Part shown: piece after piece, positions 24,753 through 33,130 of the stretch
Position numbering within the stretch: position 1 is the stretch's first letter
How the letters are laid out: each line of letters starts with the position of its first letter
From: Candidatus Coprenecus avistercoris
GTDB lineage: Bacteria; Bacteroidota; Bacteroidia; Bacteroidales; UBA932
DNA length: 64,000 nt
Direction of reading: 5' to 3'
Assembly: GCA_018712275.1 (NCBI GenBank)
Contig: DVHI01000030.1
Span: forward strand, 1 to 64,000
Made by a program: the position numbers and the translations under genes
Notes under the pieces: generated by a model
The model's input: only the letters and a program-made list of their open reading frames with translations
Told to the model about the DNA's origin: nothing
Databases searched by the model: none

Positions 24753-26702
24753 TTAGAACTGGAGGACGAGGGAGGTCATGCCGGGCACGGCCAGGGGCTC
24801 GGTGCTGCGGGAGACGGTCGCTCCGGTGAGGATGTCGGTGGCGGTGAAGCTGTCGGTGCCGAGGGCTGCGGCTGCAGCGTCGAATATCTCGGCGTAGTGG
24901 GTCCAGTCGAGGGAGACGGACTCGGTGCCGTTGTTGATCACTACCATCACGAAGTCCTTGAAGTCAGGGGTGTAGCGGAAGTACACGTAGGCGTTCACCA
25001 GGTCGCCGAAAGGCATGAAGTGCATCAATTTGCCCTTGGTCACGGCCTCGGAAGTCTTCCTCCACTGCATCAGGGTGCGGGTGTGGTCGAACATCTCATT
25101 CTGCAGCTCGGTCCTGCCGGCGGACGTGAAGGCATTGACCTTGTCGCCGGGCCAGCCGCCGGGGAAGTCGGTCCTCCACCATGCATCGCCCTTGCCCACC
25201 ATCTCCTCGGGTCCGTGCATCAGGATTTCGTCACCATAGTACCACTGGGGCACGCCGCGCATGGTCAGCAGCAGTGTGGTCGCATTCTTCATACGCGCCA
25301 GCACGGTCTCGTCGGAATCCTTGTAGGTACCGAAGCGGATGGCCGGACGCTCCATGTCGTGGTTGGTAATGAAGGTCAGCAGGTTGTAGGGGTTGTAGTA
25401 GGCGAAGTCGAGGGACACGGAGCCGTAGACGCGCTTGATGCCGTCGTCGTAGCCCAGGTTCTCATTCTGCACAAATGCCTCGGAGATAGCGTCGGTCAGG
25501 GCGAAGTCCATCACCATGGGCAGGTGCGAGGTATAGCCGTCGGCATTGGTCTTGAAGCCGCCGTCAGCTGTCCTGCAGCCCTCCCAGTAGGCTATCTGCT
25601 GGGTGTTGTGGAACCAGCACTCGCCCACGAGGGTAAAGTTGGGGAACTCCTTCAGGATACCGGCAGTCCAGGCCGAGATGTCCTCCTTGCGGGTGTAGGG
25701 ATAGGTGTCCACGCGGATACCGTCCAGGTCGGCGTACTCTATCCACCACACTGCCAGCTGGATGTAGTACTGGAGGCAATAGGGATTGCTCAGGTTCATG
25801 TCGGGCATCGAGGTATCGAACCAGCCGGTCACGCAGGCGTCGATGTCGGTCCGGGCGGCGTGGGGATCGGAGTGTCCGGACATGGCGTAGTTGGAGCGGG
25901 TAAATGTCGGATGCTGGTGGATCCAGTCGGAGAAAGGCAGGTCGTTGAACCACCAGTGGGCGGTGCCGCTGTGGTTGGGCACGATGTCCTGGATGAACTT
26001 GATGCCCTTCTCATGGGCGGCGGCCACTAAGGAGCGGTACAGTTCGTTGGAGCCGTAGCGGGGGTCTATCTGGTAGTAGTCCGCGCAGGCATAGCCGTGG
26101 TAGGAGTAGGTCGGCTCGTTGTCGAGGGTGATGGGCGTAGGCCAGATGGCGGTGATACCGAGGTCGGCCAGATAGTCCAGATGGTCCATGATACCCTGGA
26201 GGTCACCGCCGTGACGTCCGCCGGGGAGCTTGCGGTTGCCCTTCTCGGCGGTCAGTGGCGAAGAGTCGTTCTTCTTGTCCCCGTTGGCGAAACGGTCGGG
26301 CATCAGCAGGTACACCACGTCGGAGGAGCCGAACCCTATCCTATCCCGTGACCCCTCGCGACGCTCGCCTATACTGTAGGCAAATGTCTCTGTCTTCCCG
26401 TCGGGGTAGTTGATGGTAAATGTGTACTCGCCCGGAGCCAGGTTATCGGCAATCTCGAGATCCACGAACACGTAGTTCGGGCTCTCGGCATAATGCACGG
26501 CCTTCACCGTGATTCCGTCAGAGTCCACGGACACACCCGCACCCGAAAGTCCGGGGGCGTGCAGCATCAGCGTCAGCGGAGTCTCCATCCCGGTCCACCA
26601 GCAGGGCGGCTCCACGCGCAGTCCCTCCTGGCCCACAGCTGCGGAAGCCATGGACGACAGCCCCATCGCAGCCAGAATCGTAGTCAGTAAATTTTTCTTC
26701 AT
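24753..26702 (-). CDS. susA: SusA-like neopullulanase/cyclomaltodextrinase (GH13), periplasmic
   Basis: A 649-aa exported GH13 enzyme with a type I signal peptide (about residues 1-24). An N-terminal cyclomaltodextrinase domain (LRVEPPCWWTGM) is followed by the TIM barrel and a C-terminal beta domain. Catalytic residues are D332 (DGIRVDTYPY), E361 (VGECWF) and D449 (TNHDMER). B. thetaiotaomicron SusA (about 617 aa) has the same layout and cuts imported maltooligosaccharides in the periplasm. It is the last gene of the amylolytic run, 177 bp after the preceding stop, and a paired-palindrome locus occupies that gap, so it may have its own promoter. Confidence 0.9.
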   Translation of the reverse strand: MKKNLLTTILAAMGLSSMASAAVGQEGLRVEPPCWWTGMETPLTLMLHAPGLSGAGVSVDSDGITVKAVHYAESPNYVFVDLEIADNLAPGEYTFTINYPDGKTETFAYSIGERREGSRDRIGFGSSDVVYLLMPDRFANGDKKNDSSPLTAEKGNRKLPGGRHGGDLQGIMDHLDYLADLGITAIWPTPITLDNEPTYSYHGYACADYYQIDPRYGSNELYRSLVAAAHEKGIKFIQDIVPNHSGTAHWWFNDLPFSDWIHQHPTFTRSNYAMSGHSDPHAARTDIDACVTGWFDTSMPDMNLSNPYCLQYYIQLAVWWIEYADLDGIRVDTYPYTRKEDISAWTAGILKEFPNFTLVGECWFHNTQQIAYWEGCRTADGGFKTNADGYTSHLPMVMDFALTDAISEAFVQNENLGYDDGIKRVYGSVSLDFAYYNPYNLLTFITNHDMERPAIRFGTYKDSDETVLARMKNATTLLLTMRGVPQWYYGDEILMHGPEEMVGKGDAWWRTDFPGGWPGDKVNAFTSAGRTELQNEMFDHTRTLMQWRKTSEAVTKGKLMHFMPFGDLVNAYVYFRYTPDFKDFVMVVINNGTESVSLDWTHYAEIFDAAAAALGTDSFTATDILTGATVSRSTEPLAVPGMTSLVLQF

Positions 26703-26742
26703 AAATTATTGCTATTTGGTTTTAAATATCGTTACACGTTGT

Positions 26743-26799
26743 CCACCTTCCGAAGGTGGGACGTTTCCGGCCGTTTTCTGCGCACCTTCCGAAGGCGGG
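26743..26799. repeat. Paired-palindrome repeat, locus 4
   Basis: CCACCTTC-C-GAAGGTGG (26743-26759, centre 26751) is perfect; CACCTTC-C-GAAGGCGGG (26783-26799, centre 26790) has one mismatch. Centres are 39 bp apart. The spacer shares TTTCCGGCCGTT with locus 1. It lies between susA and the GH13 lipoprotein gene, and imperfect GGGAAGGCGG words follow it up to about 26865. Confidence 0.78.
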
Positions 26800-26879
26800 A
26801 AAATGGGAAGGCGGGGAAATGACATGAGAAGGTGGGAAACAGATGACGGGCATGGGAAGGCGGAAAACGCAGAGAGGCA

Positions 26880-28208
26880 TCAGAACACGAACTTATATCC
26901 GTGAGCGGGAAGGGTGTAGCTCTGCCCGGCGATGGAGCCTTCGGAGACGGTCACGGTCACTTCCTCTGCGGAAAAATTGAACACTGCGGCGAATCCGTCG
27001 CTGCCGTCAGAGAGCCTGCGCTCGAAGGCAAACACCTGTTCGGGCCTGTCGGACGCCAGTATCACCATAGGAGCACCCTCGCGGGGAGCATACATCGACG
27101 GATGGGCATCCCTCATGGCTATCAGTTCCTGGTAGAACTGGGTGAAGCCCCCGCGGTCCTCCCACACGATGGGATCGCGCATGAAGAACTCCAGTGAGTT
27201 GTCGTTGCCCACCTCCTGACCGCTGTAGATCAGAGGCATGCCCGGTTCGGCGAAAGTCAGGGCGGCGAACTGGCGGGCAGCGTCCCCCATCCTCTCGAAC
27301 TCGGTGCCGTTCCATGAGTTCTCGTCGTGGTTGGATGTAAAGTTCATCTCGATGCTCTCCACGGGCAGCTTGCCCTCGTGCTCCACACGGTAGGCAGCGT
27401 ACTCTGCGGCTGTGGCCTTGCCCTGGGCGAGCCTGTTCATAAACGCATGGTTGGACCAGCCGTAGTAGGCGTCGAAGGCGTCGGTCATCAGAGCGGGCTC
27501 CTCGGACTCGGCCAGCATGAACAGGTCGGGACGGATCTCCCGGAGCGCCGCCACGGCGTCATTCCAGAAGTCCACCGGCACCTCGTGGGCCACGTCGCAG
27601 CGGAAGCCGTCGACACCTACTTCGGATACCCAGTAGGTCATGGCGTCGAGCATGGCGGCACGCATATCGGCATTGTCGTAGTTCAGCTCGGCCACATCGG
27701 TCCAGTCGAAGGGAGCCACCGGAGTACCGGTGCTGTCATCCATCACGTACCACTCGGGATGCTCGGCGATCCAGCCGTGGTCGCGGGAAGTATGATTGGC
27801 CACCCAGTCGAGAATCACCTTGAAGCCCAGCTCATGAGCCCTATCCACCACGGACTGGAAGTCCTCAATGTCCCCGAACTCGGGATTGATGGCCTTGTAG
27901 TCGCGGATGGAATAGTAGCTGCCAAGCTCTCCCTTGCGCTCCACCTCTCCGATCGGATAGACAGGCATGAACCAGAGAATGTCCACTCCCAGTTCCTGGA
28001 GTCTGGGCAGATGTTCCTCGAAGGCCTTGAGAGTACCTTCCTTGGTGTACTGACGGACATTTACCTCATAGATTACGGCAGATGCCGTCCAGTCGGGATG
28101 AGTCACATTGGTAACAGGCGATTCCACCTGTTTCCCTGCATTGCCGGCGCACCCCGCAAGCATCAGGGCGGAAGCCGCTGCAACAACAATTGTCTTGATG
28201 ATATTCAT
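26880..28208 (-). CDS. GH13 alpha-amylase family lipoprotein
   Basis: A 442-aa lipoprotein (lipobox LAGC, Cys20) with a GH13 barrel beginning at about residue 38 (TASAVIYEVNVRQYTKEGTL). Catalytic residues are D205 (DGFRCDVAHE), E234 (LAESEE) and D295 (SNHDEN). It lacks the N-terminal domain of SusA and the inserted CBM of SusG. Substrate could be maltooligosaccharides or branched dextrins. The start at 28208 opens the signal peptide 20 nt after the GH97 stop; upstream in-frame codons belong to GH97 DNA. Whether it faces the periplasm or the surface is not clear, since no acidic surface-export signal follows the Cys. Confidence 0.9.
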   Translation of the reverse strand: MNIIKTIVVAAASALMLAGCAGNAGKQVESPVTNVTHPDWTASAVIYEVNVRQYTKEGTLKAFEEHLPRLQELGVDILWFMPVYPIGEVERKGELGSYYSIRDYKAINPEFGDIEDFQSVVDRAHELGFKVILDWVANHTSRDHGWIAEHPEWYVMDDSTGTPVAPFDWTDVAELNYDNADMRAAMLDAMTYWVSEVGVDGFRCDVAHEVPVDFWNDAVAALREIRPDLFMLAESEEPALMTDAFDAYYGWSNHAFMNRLAQGKATAAEYAAYRVEHEGKLPVESIEMNFTSNHDENSWNGTEFERMGDAARQFAALTFAEPGMPLIYSGQEVGNDNSLEFFMRDPIVWEDRGGFTQFYQELIAMRDAHPSMYAPREGAPMVILASDRPEQVFAFERRLSDGSDGFAAVFNFSAEEVTVTVSEGSIAGQSYTLPAHGYKFVF

Positions 28209-28228
28209 AATCTCAATGTTAAAATTTA

Positions 28229-30364
28229 CTATTTTGCGACAGGCCGGATAGTCACAGCCGCACCGCCGCCGGGGGCAAGCGGAATGCGGAGGGTGGCGGA
28301 GGGCTTCACCGTCCTGGTGTAGATCCGGTAGCTCTGAGGATTGGACTCCCAATCGGCGTCCTCTCCGTCGGCGTAGACCGTGGCCTCGTATTTCTGGCCG
28401 GAGCCTGAGGGGAGGAACGAGAGAGGGATGACAGCCTCGCGGGCATTCTCGTCGGTGACTGCGCCCACGAACCATTCATCGGCACCGCGGGCCTTGCGGG
28501 CCACAGTGATGTAGTCCCCGGGCTCGGCCTCGAGATACCAGGAGTCGTCCCAGTTGAGGGCCACGTCCTTGATGAACTGGAATGCGTCCATAAACCGCTC
28601 GTAGTTCTCGGGCAGGTCGCAGGCCATCTGCAGGGGCGAGGGCATGGTCACATAGAGGGCCAGCTGCCGCGCCAGTGTGGTACCGGCCTGCTCCCCGGGC
28701 TTGCTGCCGCCCTCGTAGTAGTCCAGTTTGGTCTGGAAGAGGCCGGGAGTGTAGTCCATCGGACCTCCCTTGAGACGGGTGAAGGGCAGGATGCAGGTGT
28801 GGTCGGGGTCGTTGCCGCCCATCGACTCGAACTCTCCGCCGCGGGCCGACTCCTGGGCCACCCAGTTGGGCCAGGTACGCATCAGTCCGGTCGGACGCAC
28901 GGCCTCGTGGCTGTCTACCATGATCTCATATTCGGCGGCAGTACGCGCCACGTGAATGTAGTGGTCGTTCATCCACTGTGAGGAGTGATACTCGCTGCGG
29001 GGGATGATGTAGCCCACATATCCGGTCTTGACCGAGTGGTAGCCGTGGTCCACCATGTACTGGAAGGCATCCTCCAGCTGTCTCTCGTAGTCCGCGGCGT
29101 TGGAGGCCGTCTCGTGGTGCATGATCATGTTCACGCCTTTCTCCGCAGCGTATGCGGACACTGCGTCTATGTCGAAGTCAGGATAGGGTTTCGTAAACAG
29201 GAAATGACGGTCCTTGCGGTAGGAGGCCCAGTCCTCCCAGCCCTCGTTCCATCCCTCGACAAGCACTGCATCGATACCGTGCTCCGCCGCGAAATCTATG
29301 TACCTCTTCACGTTCTCGGTATTGGCCGCATGCCTTCCGTTGGGTTTCAGGGCCGAATAGTCAGTAACCCCGGGACGCGCCTTCCAGTAGTCGCTGTAGG
29401 CCCAGGTAGCACCGGCCCCGGTAAACATCTCCCACCACACTCCCACGAATTTCTGGGGCTTCACCCACGAGGGATCCTCGATGGCGCAGGGCTCGTTCAG
29501 ATTGTAGATCAGCTGCGAGGCCAGGATGTCCCGGGCATCGTCACTCACGATGACCGTCCTCCAGGGCGAATTGAACGGAGCCTGGAGATAGCCGCGCACC
29601 CCTTTCTTGTCCGGCACCAGATGGGCCTTCAGCCGGAAATTCACATCATCCACATCGAGGAGCATGGCGGCATAGTGCACCAGCGCGGCCTCATGGATGT
29701 TGATGTACAGCCCGTCATCGGACCGCAGCATCAGCGGAGTCTGTACGGACAGCCCGCCCTCGGCCTTAGTCTCGTAGGTCTTCAGGTACAGCCTGCTCTC
29801 TATCTCATCCTCCAGACCGGATATCCGGGCAGTGGAGTATGCAAACTCGTTGGAGTCGTAATCTCCGGGAATGCAGTAGGCCAGATGGTCGCCGGAGAGG
29901 TTGAACTCGGTCTGCTCCCCGCGCAGGGTCAGATAGTTCAGATGCTCCTGCTCGGGAACCTCATAGCGGAAACCCAGTCCGTCGTCGAAGAGGCGGAAGC
30001 GCACGGTCACCACACGGCCGGTCTCCTCCTGCTCCAGAGTCAGGGCCATCTCATGAAAATGGTCCCTCACCTCGGCATACTCACCCCACACCGGACACCA
30101 GCTCCTGTCCACGGTATCCCGGCTCACGGCCACAACCGAGAAGCCGCCGGTCAGGTCCGCCTCGTCGCTCACCAGTCCCAGGCGGCTGGGGGTAATGACG
30201 GGCAGTCCCTTGTAGGTCAATTCATAAGTCACCGTCCCTCCGGTGCACCCGACATTGAGGGACAATTCCCCGGAGGGAGAGCTCATCTGCTGCGCTCCCG
30301 CCTCCGAAGGCAGGACGGCCGTCAGGAGGAGAAGGGCAGCGGCTGTTATCAGATTCTTTTTCAT
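28229..30364 (-). CDS. susB: GH97 alpha-glucosidase, SusB-like (inverting type)
   Basis: A 711-aa exported enzyme with a type I signal peptide (about residues 1-24). Family GH97 is clear from the N-terminal beta-sandwich and the barrel with HHETAS, VDSHEAVRPTG and FTRLKGGPMDYTPG. E418, E487 and E511 keep the spacing of the SusB catalytic residues E439, E508 and E532. VKTGYVG has Gly where retaining GH97 enzymes have an Asp nucleophile, so it should invert. It releases glucose from the non-reducing ends of maltooligosaccharides in the periplasm. It sits 20 nt after the small lipoprotein gene in the same operon. Confidence 0.94.
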   Translation of the reverse strand: MKKNLITAAALLLLTAVLPSEAGAQQMSSPSGELSLNVGCTGGTVTYELTYKGLPVITPSRLGLVSDEADLTGGFSVVAVSRDTVDRSWCPVWGEYAEVRDHFHEMALTLEQEETGRVVTVRFRLFDDGLGFRYEVPEQEHLNYLTLRGEQTEFNLSGDHLAYCIPGDYDSNEFAYSTARISGLEDEIESRLYLKTYETKAEGGLSVQTPLMLRSDDGLYINIHEAALVHYAAMLLDVDDVNFRLKAHLVPDKKGVRGYLQAPFNSPWRTVIVSDDARDILASQLIYNLNEPCAIEDPSWVKPQKFVGVWWEMFTGAGATWAYSDYWKARPGVTDYSALKPNGRHAANTENVKRYIDFAAEHGIDAVLVEGWNEGWEDWASYRKDRHFLFTKPYPDFDIDAVSAYAAEKGVNMIMHHETASNAADYERQLEDAFQYMVDHGYHSVKTGYVGYIIPRSEYHSSQWMNDHYIHVARTAAEYEIMVDSHEAVRPTGLMRTWPNWVAQESARGGEFESMGGNDPDHTCILPFTRLKGGPMDYTPGLFQTKLDYYEGGSKPGEQAGTTLARQLALYVTMPSPLQMACDLPENYERFMDAFQFIKDVALNWDDSWYLEAEPGDYITVARKARGADEWFVGAVTDENAREAVIPLSFLPSGSGQKYEATVYADGEDADWESNPQSYRIYTRTVKPSATLRIPLAPGGGAAVTIRPVAK

Positions 30365-30384
30365 ACAGTTTGTTTTATCATTTT

Positions 30385-31032
30385 TCAGGACAATTCAGTA
30401 GCATCGGAGAGCGTCACCCGTCCTCTTCGCACCGGCACCGTGATGTCGCTGCCGGCTCCCGCCGCATTATGCGAGTATATGCGGATGCAGGAATGGTCCA
30501 TCTCCTCCGCATTGTCGGGGATGTGGACGGTGAAGACTCCGGCCTTATGGTAGGAAAGGCATTTGTGCCCCAGCAGGGTATTCTGCCACAGCACCAGGTA
30601 GCTGGCAGGGGTGTTGTCCACCTTGACGGTGAACTCCCGGCCGCCCATGTCGGTACCCACCACGGTTACCGAAGGTACGGTCTGCGCCTTGGGGGGCTCC
30701 CGCTTGAGCACGATCACCCCGCTCTCCTCCCCTGTGGTCACTCTGACCGTAGAGATGTTGCGGGAGGCCGGCCCGGCGACCACCAGCACCGTATCCATGC
30801 TGTCCGGGGAGAGCGGCACCACCGTATAGTCGTTACAGGTCAGCCCGTCCACCCGGCCGATTCCGGGGAAGTAGTCCCGGACCACCAGCAGGGTCGTATC
30901 GGACATAAGCACGCAGGGTCTTGCCGGTGCGGACTTCTCGTCGAAGAAGGGGTTGCGCTCCACCCTGTACGAACAGGACGCAGCCATAAACAGTATGACT
31001 GCCGCTGCTGTCATCAATCTGAATGCTTTCAT
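30385..31032 (-). CDS. Small lipoprotein of unknown function in the sus operon
   Basis: A 215-aa lipoprotein (lipobox MAASC, Cys20). It begins 1 nt after the SusG stop and ends 20 nt before GH97, so it is almost certainly expressed with them. The sequence looks like two beta-rich units (for example VVRDYFPGIGRVDGL, TDMGGREFTVKVDN). No enzyme motif is seen. It might be a starch-binding accessory protein, or a detached N-terminal domain of an amylase; I cannot decide. It is not SusE or SusF, which precede SusG here. Confidence 0.75.
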   Translation of the reverse strand: MKAFRLMTAAAVILFMAASCSYRVERNPFFDEKSAPARPCVLMSDTTLLVVRDYFPGIGRVDGLTCNDYTVVPLSPDSMDTVLVVAGPASRNISTVRVTTGEESGVIVLKREPPKAQTVPSVTVVGTDMGGREFTVKVDNTPASYLVLWQNTLLGHKCLSYHKAGVFTVHIPDNAEEMDHSCIRIYSHNAAGAGSDITVPVRRGRVTLSDATELS

Positions 31033-31033
31033 T

Positions 31034-33070
31034 TCAAATATTGAATACTACGGAAGAATACGCGCCCATGGTCAAACGGGGCACATCCCCGCCGCGGTCC
31101 ATGGACACCTCGCCCTGGACGGAGACCGTACCGGTGACGGTGTCGTGCAGAAGGAAGTTGATCTCGCCTCCGCTGAAGTTGTGCAGCACCAGTACGCGGC
31201 CCTCCTCACTCTCCATGATCCAGGCGCAGAGCGCGGGAAGGGAGGCCAGGGTCTCATTGTAGAGGTCGTGACGAACCATCCGGCCGTGAGCCAGGGCAGG
31301 ACAGGCGTGACGGGCCTGGGCAAAATCCTTGTACACCCGGAAGACGGACGAAGCGTCGGCAGCCTGCTCGGAGACGGAGGCTGTCGGAAGGGTAATCTCG
31401 GACTTGTCGGTATAGGAGGACAGCTTGGTGTTGTAACTGTCGCCCCAGTTCATGGGGATACGCACGTATTCGTCCCCGTTGTCCTTGACCCCTGTGTAGC
31501 CCAGCTCCTCTCCATAGTAGATGTAGGGCTCGCCGCCGGCGGTCAGAAGTACTGCTCCGGCCAGACGCATCTTAGCCGTAGACTCGCCCAGGTCGCTGCC
31601 GGCCCGGTTCTCGTCGTGGTTGGAAAGCTTGGTGGCCTCGATATAGTCAGGACGCACGGCGGCATACTCCTGCTGATAGGACAGGATGTCCTTCACGAAG
31701 GTGTTGCCGGTACCGGAGTTGATGCCCGAAGATAGTCTCCACCAGAAGGAGAAATCGAAGGCCGCGGGCAGACCGGCATAGTACGGCGCCACGACATTGT
31801 GTTCGGAGAGGACCTCTCCCACCATGTAGAACGGCTCGCTGCCCTGATAGTATCCGTTCATGGCATCATAGAACTTGGCCAGGAAGGTAGGGTTCTCGTC
31901 AGAAGTCTCGCTGTGGTAGATATGCTTCACTGCATCGAGGCGCATGCCGTCCACTCCGGCATCCACCCAACCCTGTCCGATGCGGACGAGCTCCTGGAAT
32001 GCCGGAGACTGCTCGGCCTGTGCGGCAGGACCGTAGTTGAAGTCAGCGAACCACGAAGTCCACAAATGCGAGTGATAGAACAGGGTTCCGGGCATGAGGA
32101 TGTCCCGCACCGCGTTGTTGTCCTCGGAGGAGAACAGCGGCATTTTCACCCCGTACTGGATTACTGCGTTTTCGGAATTTTCAGCGCCGTACTTGGTGCC
32201 GGGAGTCCAGTCATCGGTCCCCTCGGTTCGGATCAGAAAACCCCACGGGGAGTTGAAATCCACCGTCAGGGAATACATTCCGCCGCCGTCATCGTAGAAT
32301 TTGAAATATTGCCCGGGGTCTCCGGCATAAAGGAATTTGTCATTGTCCGTGGCGGGAGCTGTATTCTCCGGATCAGCAGGAGCATCGGTGCGGGTCACTG
32401 TAACCGTCGGAGCTGCAGGATTCGACCAGTCCATGACAAATTCCATCACGCCCTCAGCGTCATTGCTGGCCACAAACCACTGTCCTGAATCGTATCCGTT
32501 TGCTCCCTCGGATGCTATCATGGGTATCCGCCCGGCCTCAATATCTGCGGCGGGATTCTCCGAGAACGTGTAGAACTCGCGGTAAGGGCTGCCCGCAGAC
32601 GCACAGGCGTCCAGGAACCAGGGGTGGTCGCTGCCGCTGTGATTGAGGACATAGTCGATGTATATCTTGATGTCCCTCTCGTGGGCCGCGGCCACCAGGG
32701 CACGGAAATCCTCCATCGTGCCGAAATCCGGATTGACTGCTGCATAGTCAAGCACATCGTATCCGTGATAGGACATGGCAGGATGAATGGGCGAGAGCCA
32801 CAAGGCCGTCGCTCCGAGCGAGTCCAGGTAATCGAGTTTGTCGATGATGCCCTGAAAGTCGCCTATGCCGTCTCCGTCCGAGTCCGCGAAGGAATACACC
32901 AGCAGCTGGTAGGTAATCTCCGCATTCTTCGTCCCGTCCCACTCGATGGGGTCAGCGGTCAGCAGTCCGGAGGGGCCCTCCTCTATATCCTTGGGTTTGT
33001 CGGGATTGCAGGCACAGAGCGAGGCTCCCAGCAGCAGTGTTAATGTCAGGTAAGCAGTTCTTTTCATCAT
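31034..33070 (-). CDS. susG: SusG-like surface alpha-amylase with inserted CBM
   Basis: A 678-aa lipoprotein (lipobox LCAC, Cys21) with GH13 catalytic residues D379 (DGMRLDAVKH), E419 (MVGEVLS) and D486 (SNHDENR). Spacing is close to SusG D388, E431 and D498. Residues about 200-310 form an extra beta-rich insert in the barrel, at the place where SusG carries CBM58. SusG cuts starch at the cell surface before import through SusC/D. A terminator hairpin lies between susE and this gene, so its transcription may be lower than that of susCDE or come from a separate start. The small lipoprotein follows after 1 nt. Confidence 0.93.
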   Translation of the reverse strand: MMKRTAYLTLTLLLGASLCACNPDKPKDIEEGPSGLLTADPIEWDGTKNAEITYQLLVYSFADSDGDGIGDFQGIIDKLDYLDSLGATALWLSPIHPAMSYHGYDVLDYAAVNPDFGTMEDFRALVAAAHERDIKIYIDYVLNHSGSDHPWFLDACASAGSPYREFYTFSENPAADIEAGRIPMIASEGANGYDSGQWFVASNDAEGVMEFVMDWSNPAAPTVTVTRTDAPADPENTAPATDNDKFLYAGDPGQYFKFYDDGGGMYSLTVDFNSPWGFLIRTEGTDDWTPGTKYGAENSENAVIQYGVKMPLFSSEDNNAVRDILMPGTLFYHSHLWTSWFADFNYGPAAQAEQSPAFQELVRIGQGWVDAGVDGMRLDAVKHIYHSETSDENPTFLAKFYDAMNGYYQGSEPFYMVGEVLSEHNVVAPYYAGLPAAFDFSFWWRLSSGINSGTGNTFVKDILSYQQEYAAVRPDYIEATKLSNHDENRAGSDLGESTAKMRLAGAVLLTAGGEPYIYYGEELGYTGVKDNGDEYVRIPMNWGDSYNTKLSSYTDKSEITLPTASVSEQAADASSVFRVYKDFAQARHACPALAHGRMVRHDLYNETLASLPALCAWIMESEEGRVLVLHNFSGGEINFLLHDTVTGTVSVQGEVSMDRGGDVPRLTMGAYSSVVFNI

Positions 33071-33087
33071 GGGTCACTATATTAAAA

Positions 33088-33114
33088 AGGGCGGGATGTT
33101 CAGTATCCCGCCCT
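33088..33114 (-). terminator. Intrinsic terminator between susE and susG
   Basis: AGGGCGGGAT and ATCCCGCCCT form a perfect 10-bp stem with a 7-nt loop. On the minus strand it is followed by TTTTTAAT. It stands 16 nt after the susE/F stop and 17 nt before the susG start, so it should reduce read-through into the enzyme genes. Confidence 0.88.
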
Positions 33115-33130
33115 CCATTAAACTTTCCTG

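Noticed and set aside
16922..26799. CRISPR array
   Set aside because: Repeats come as isolated pairs kilobases apart, with non-uniform short spacers and no cas genes. They are palindromic elements, not an array.
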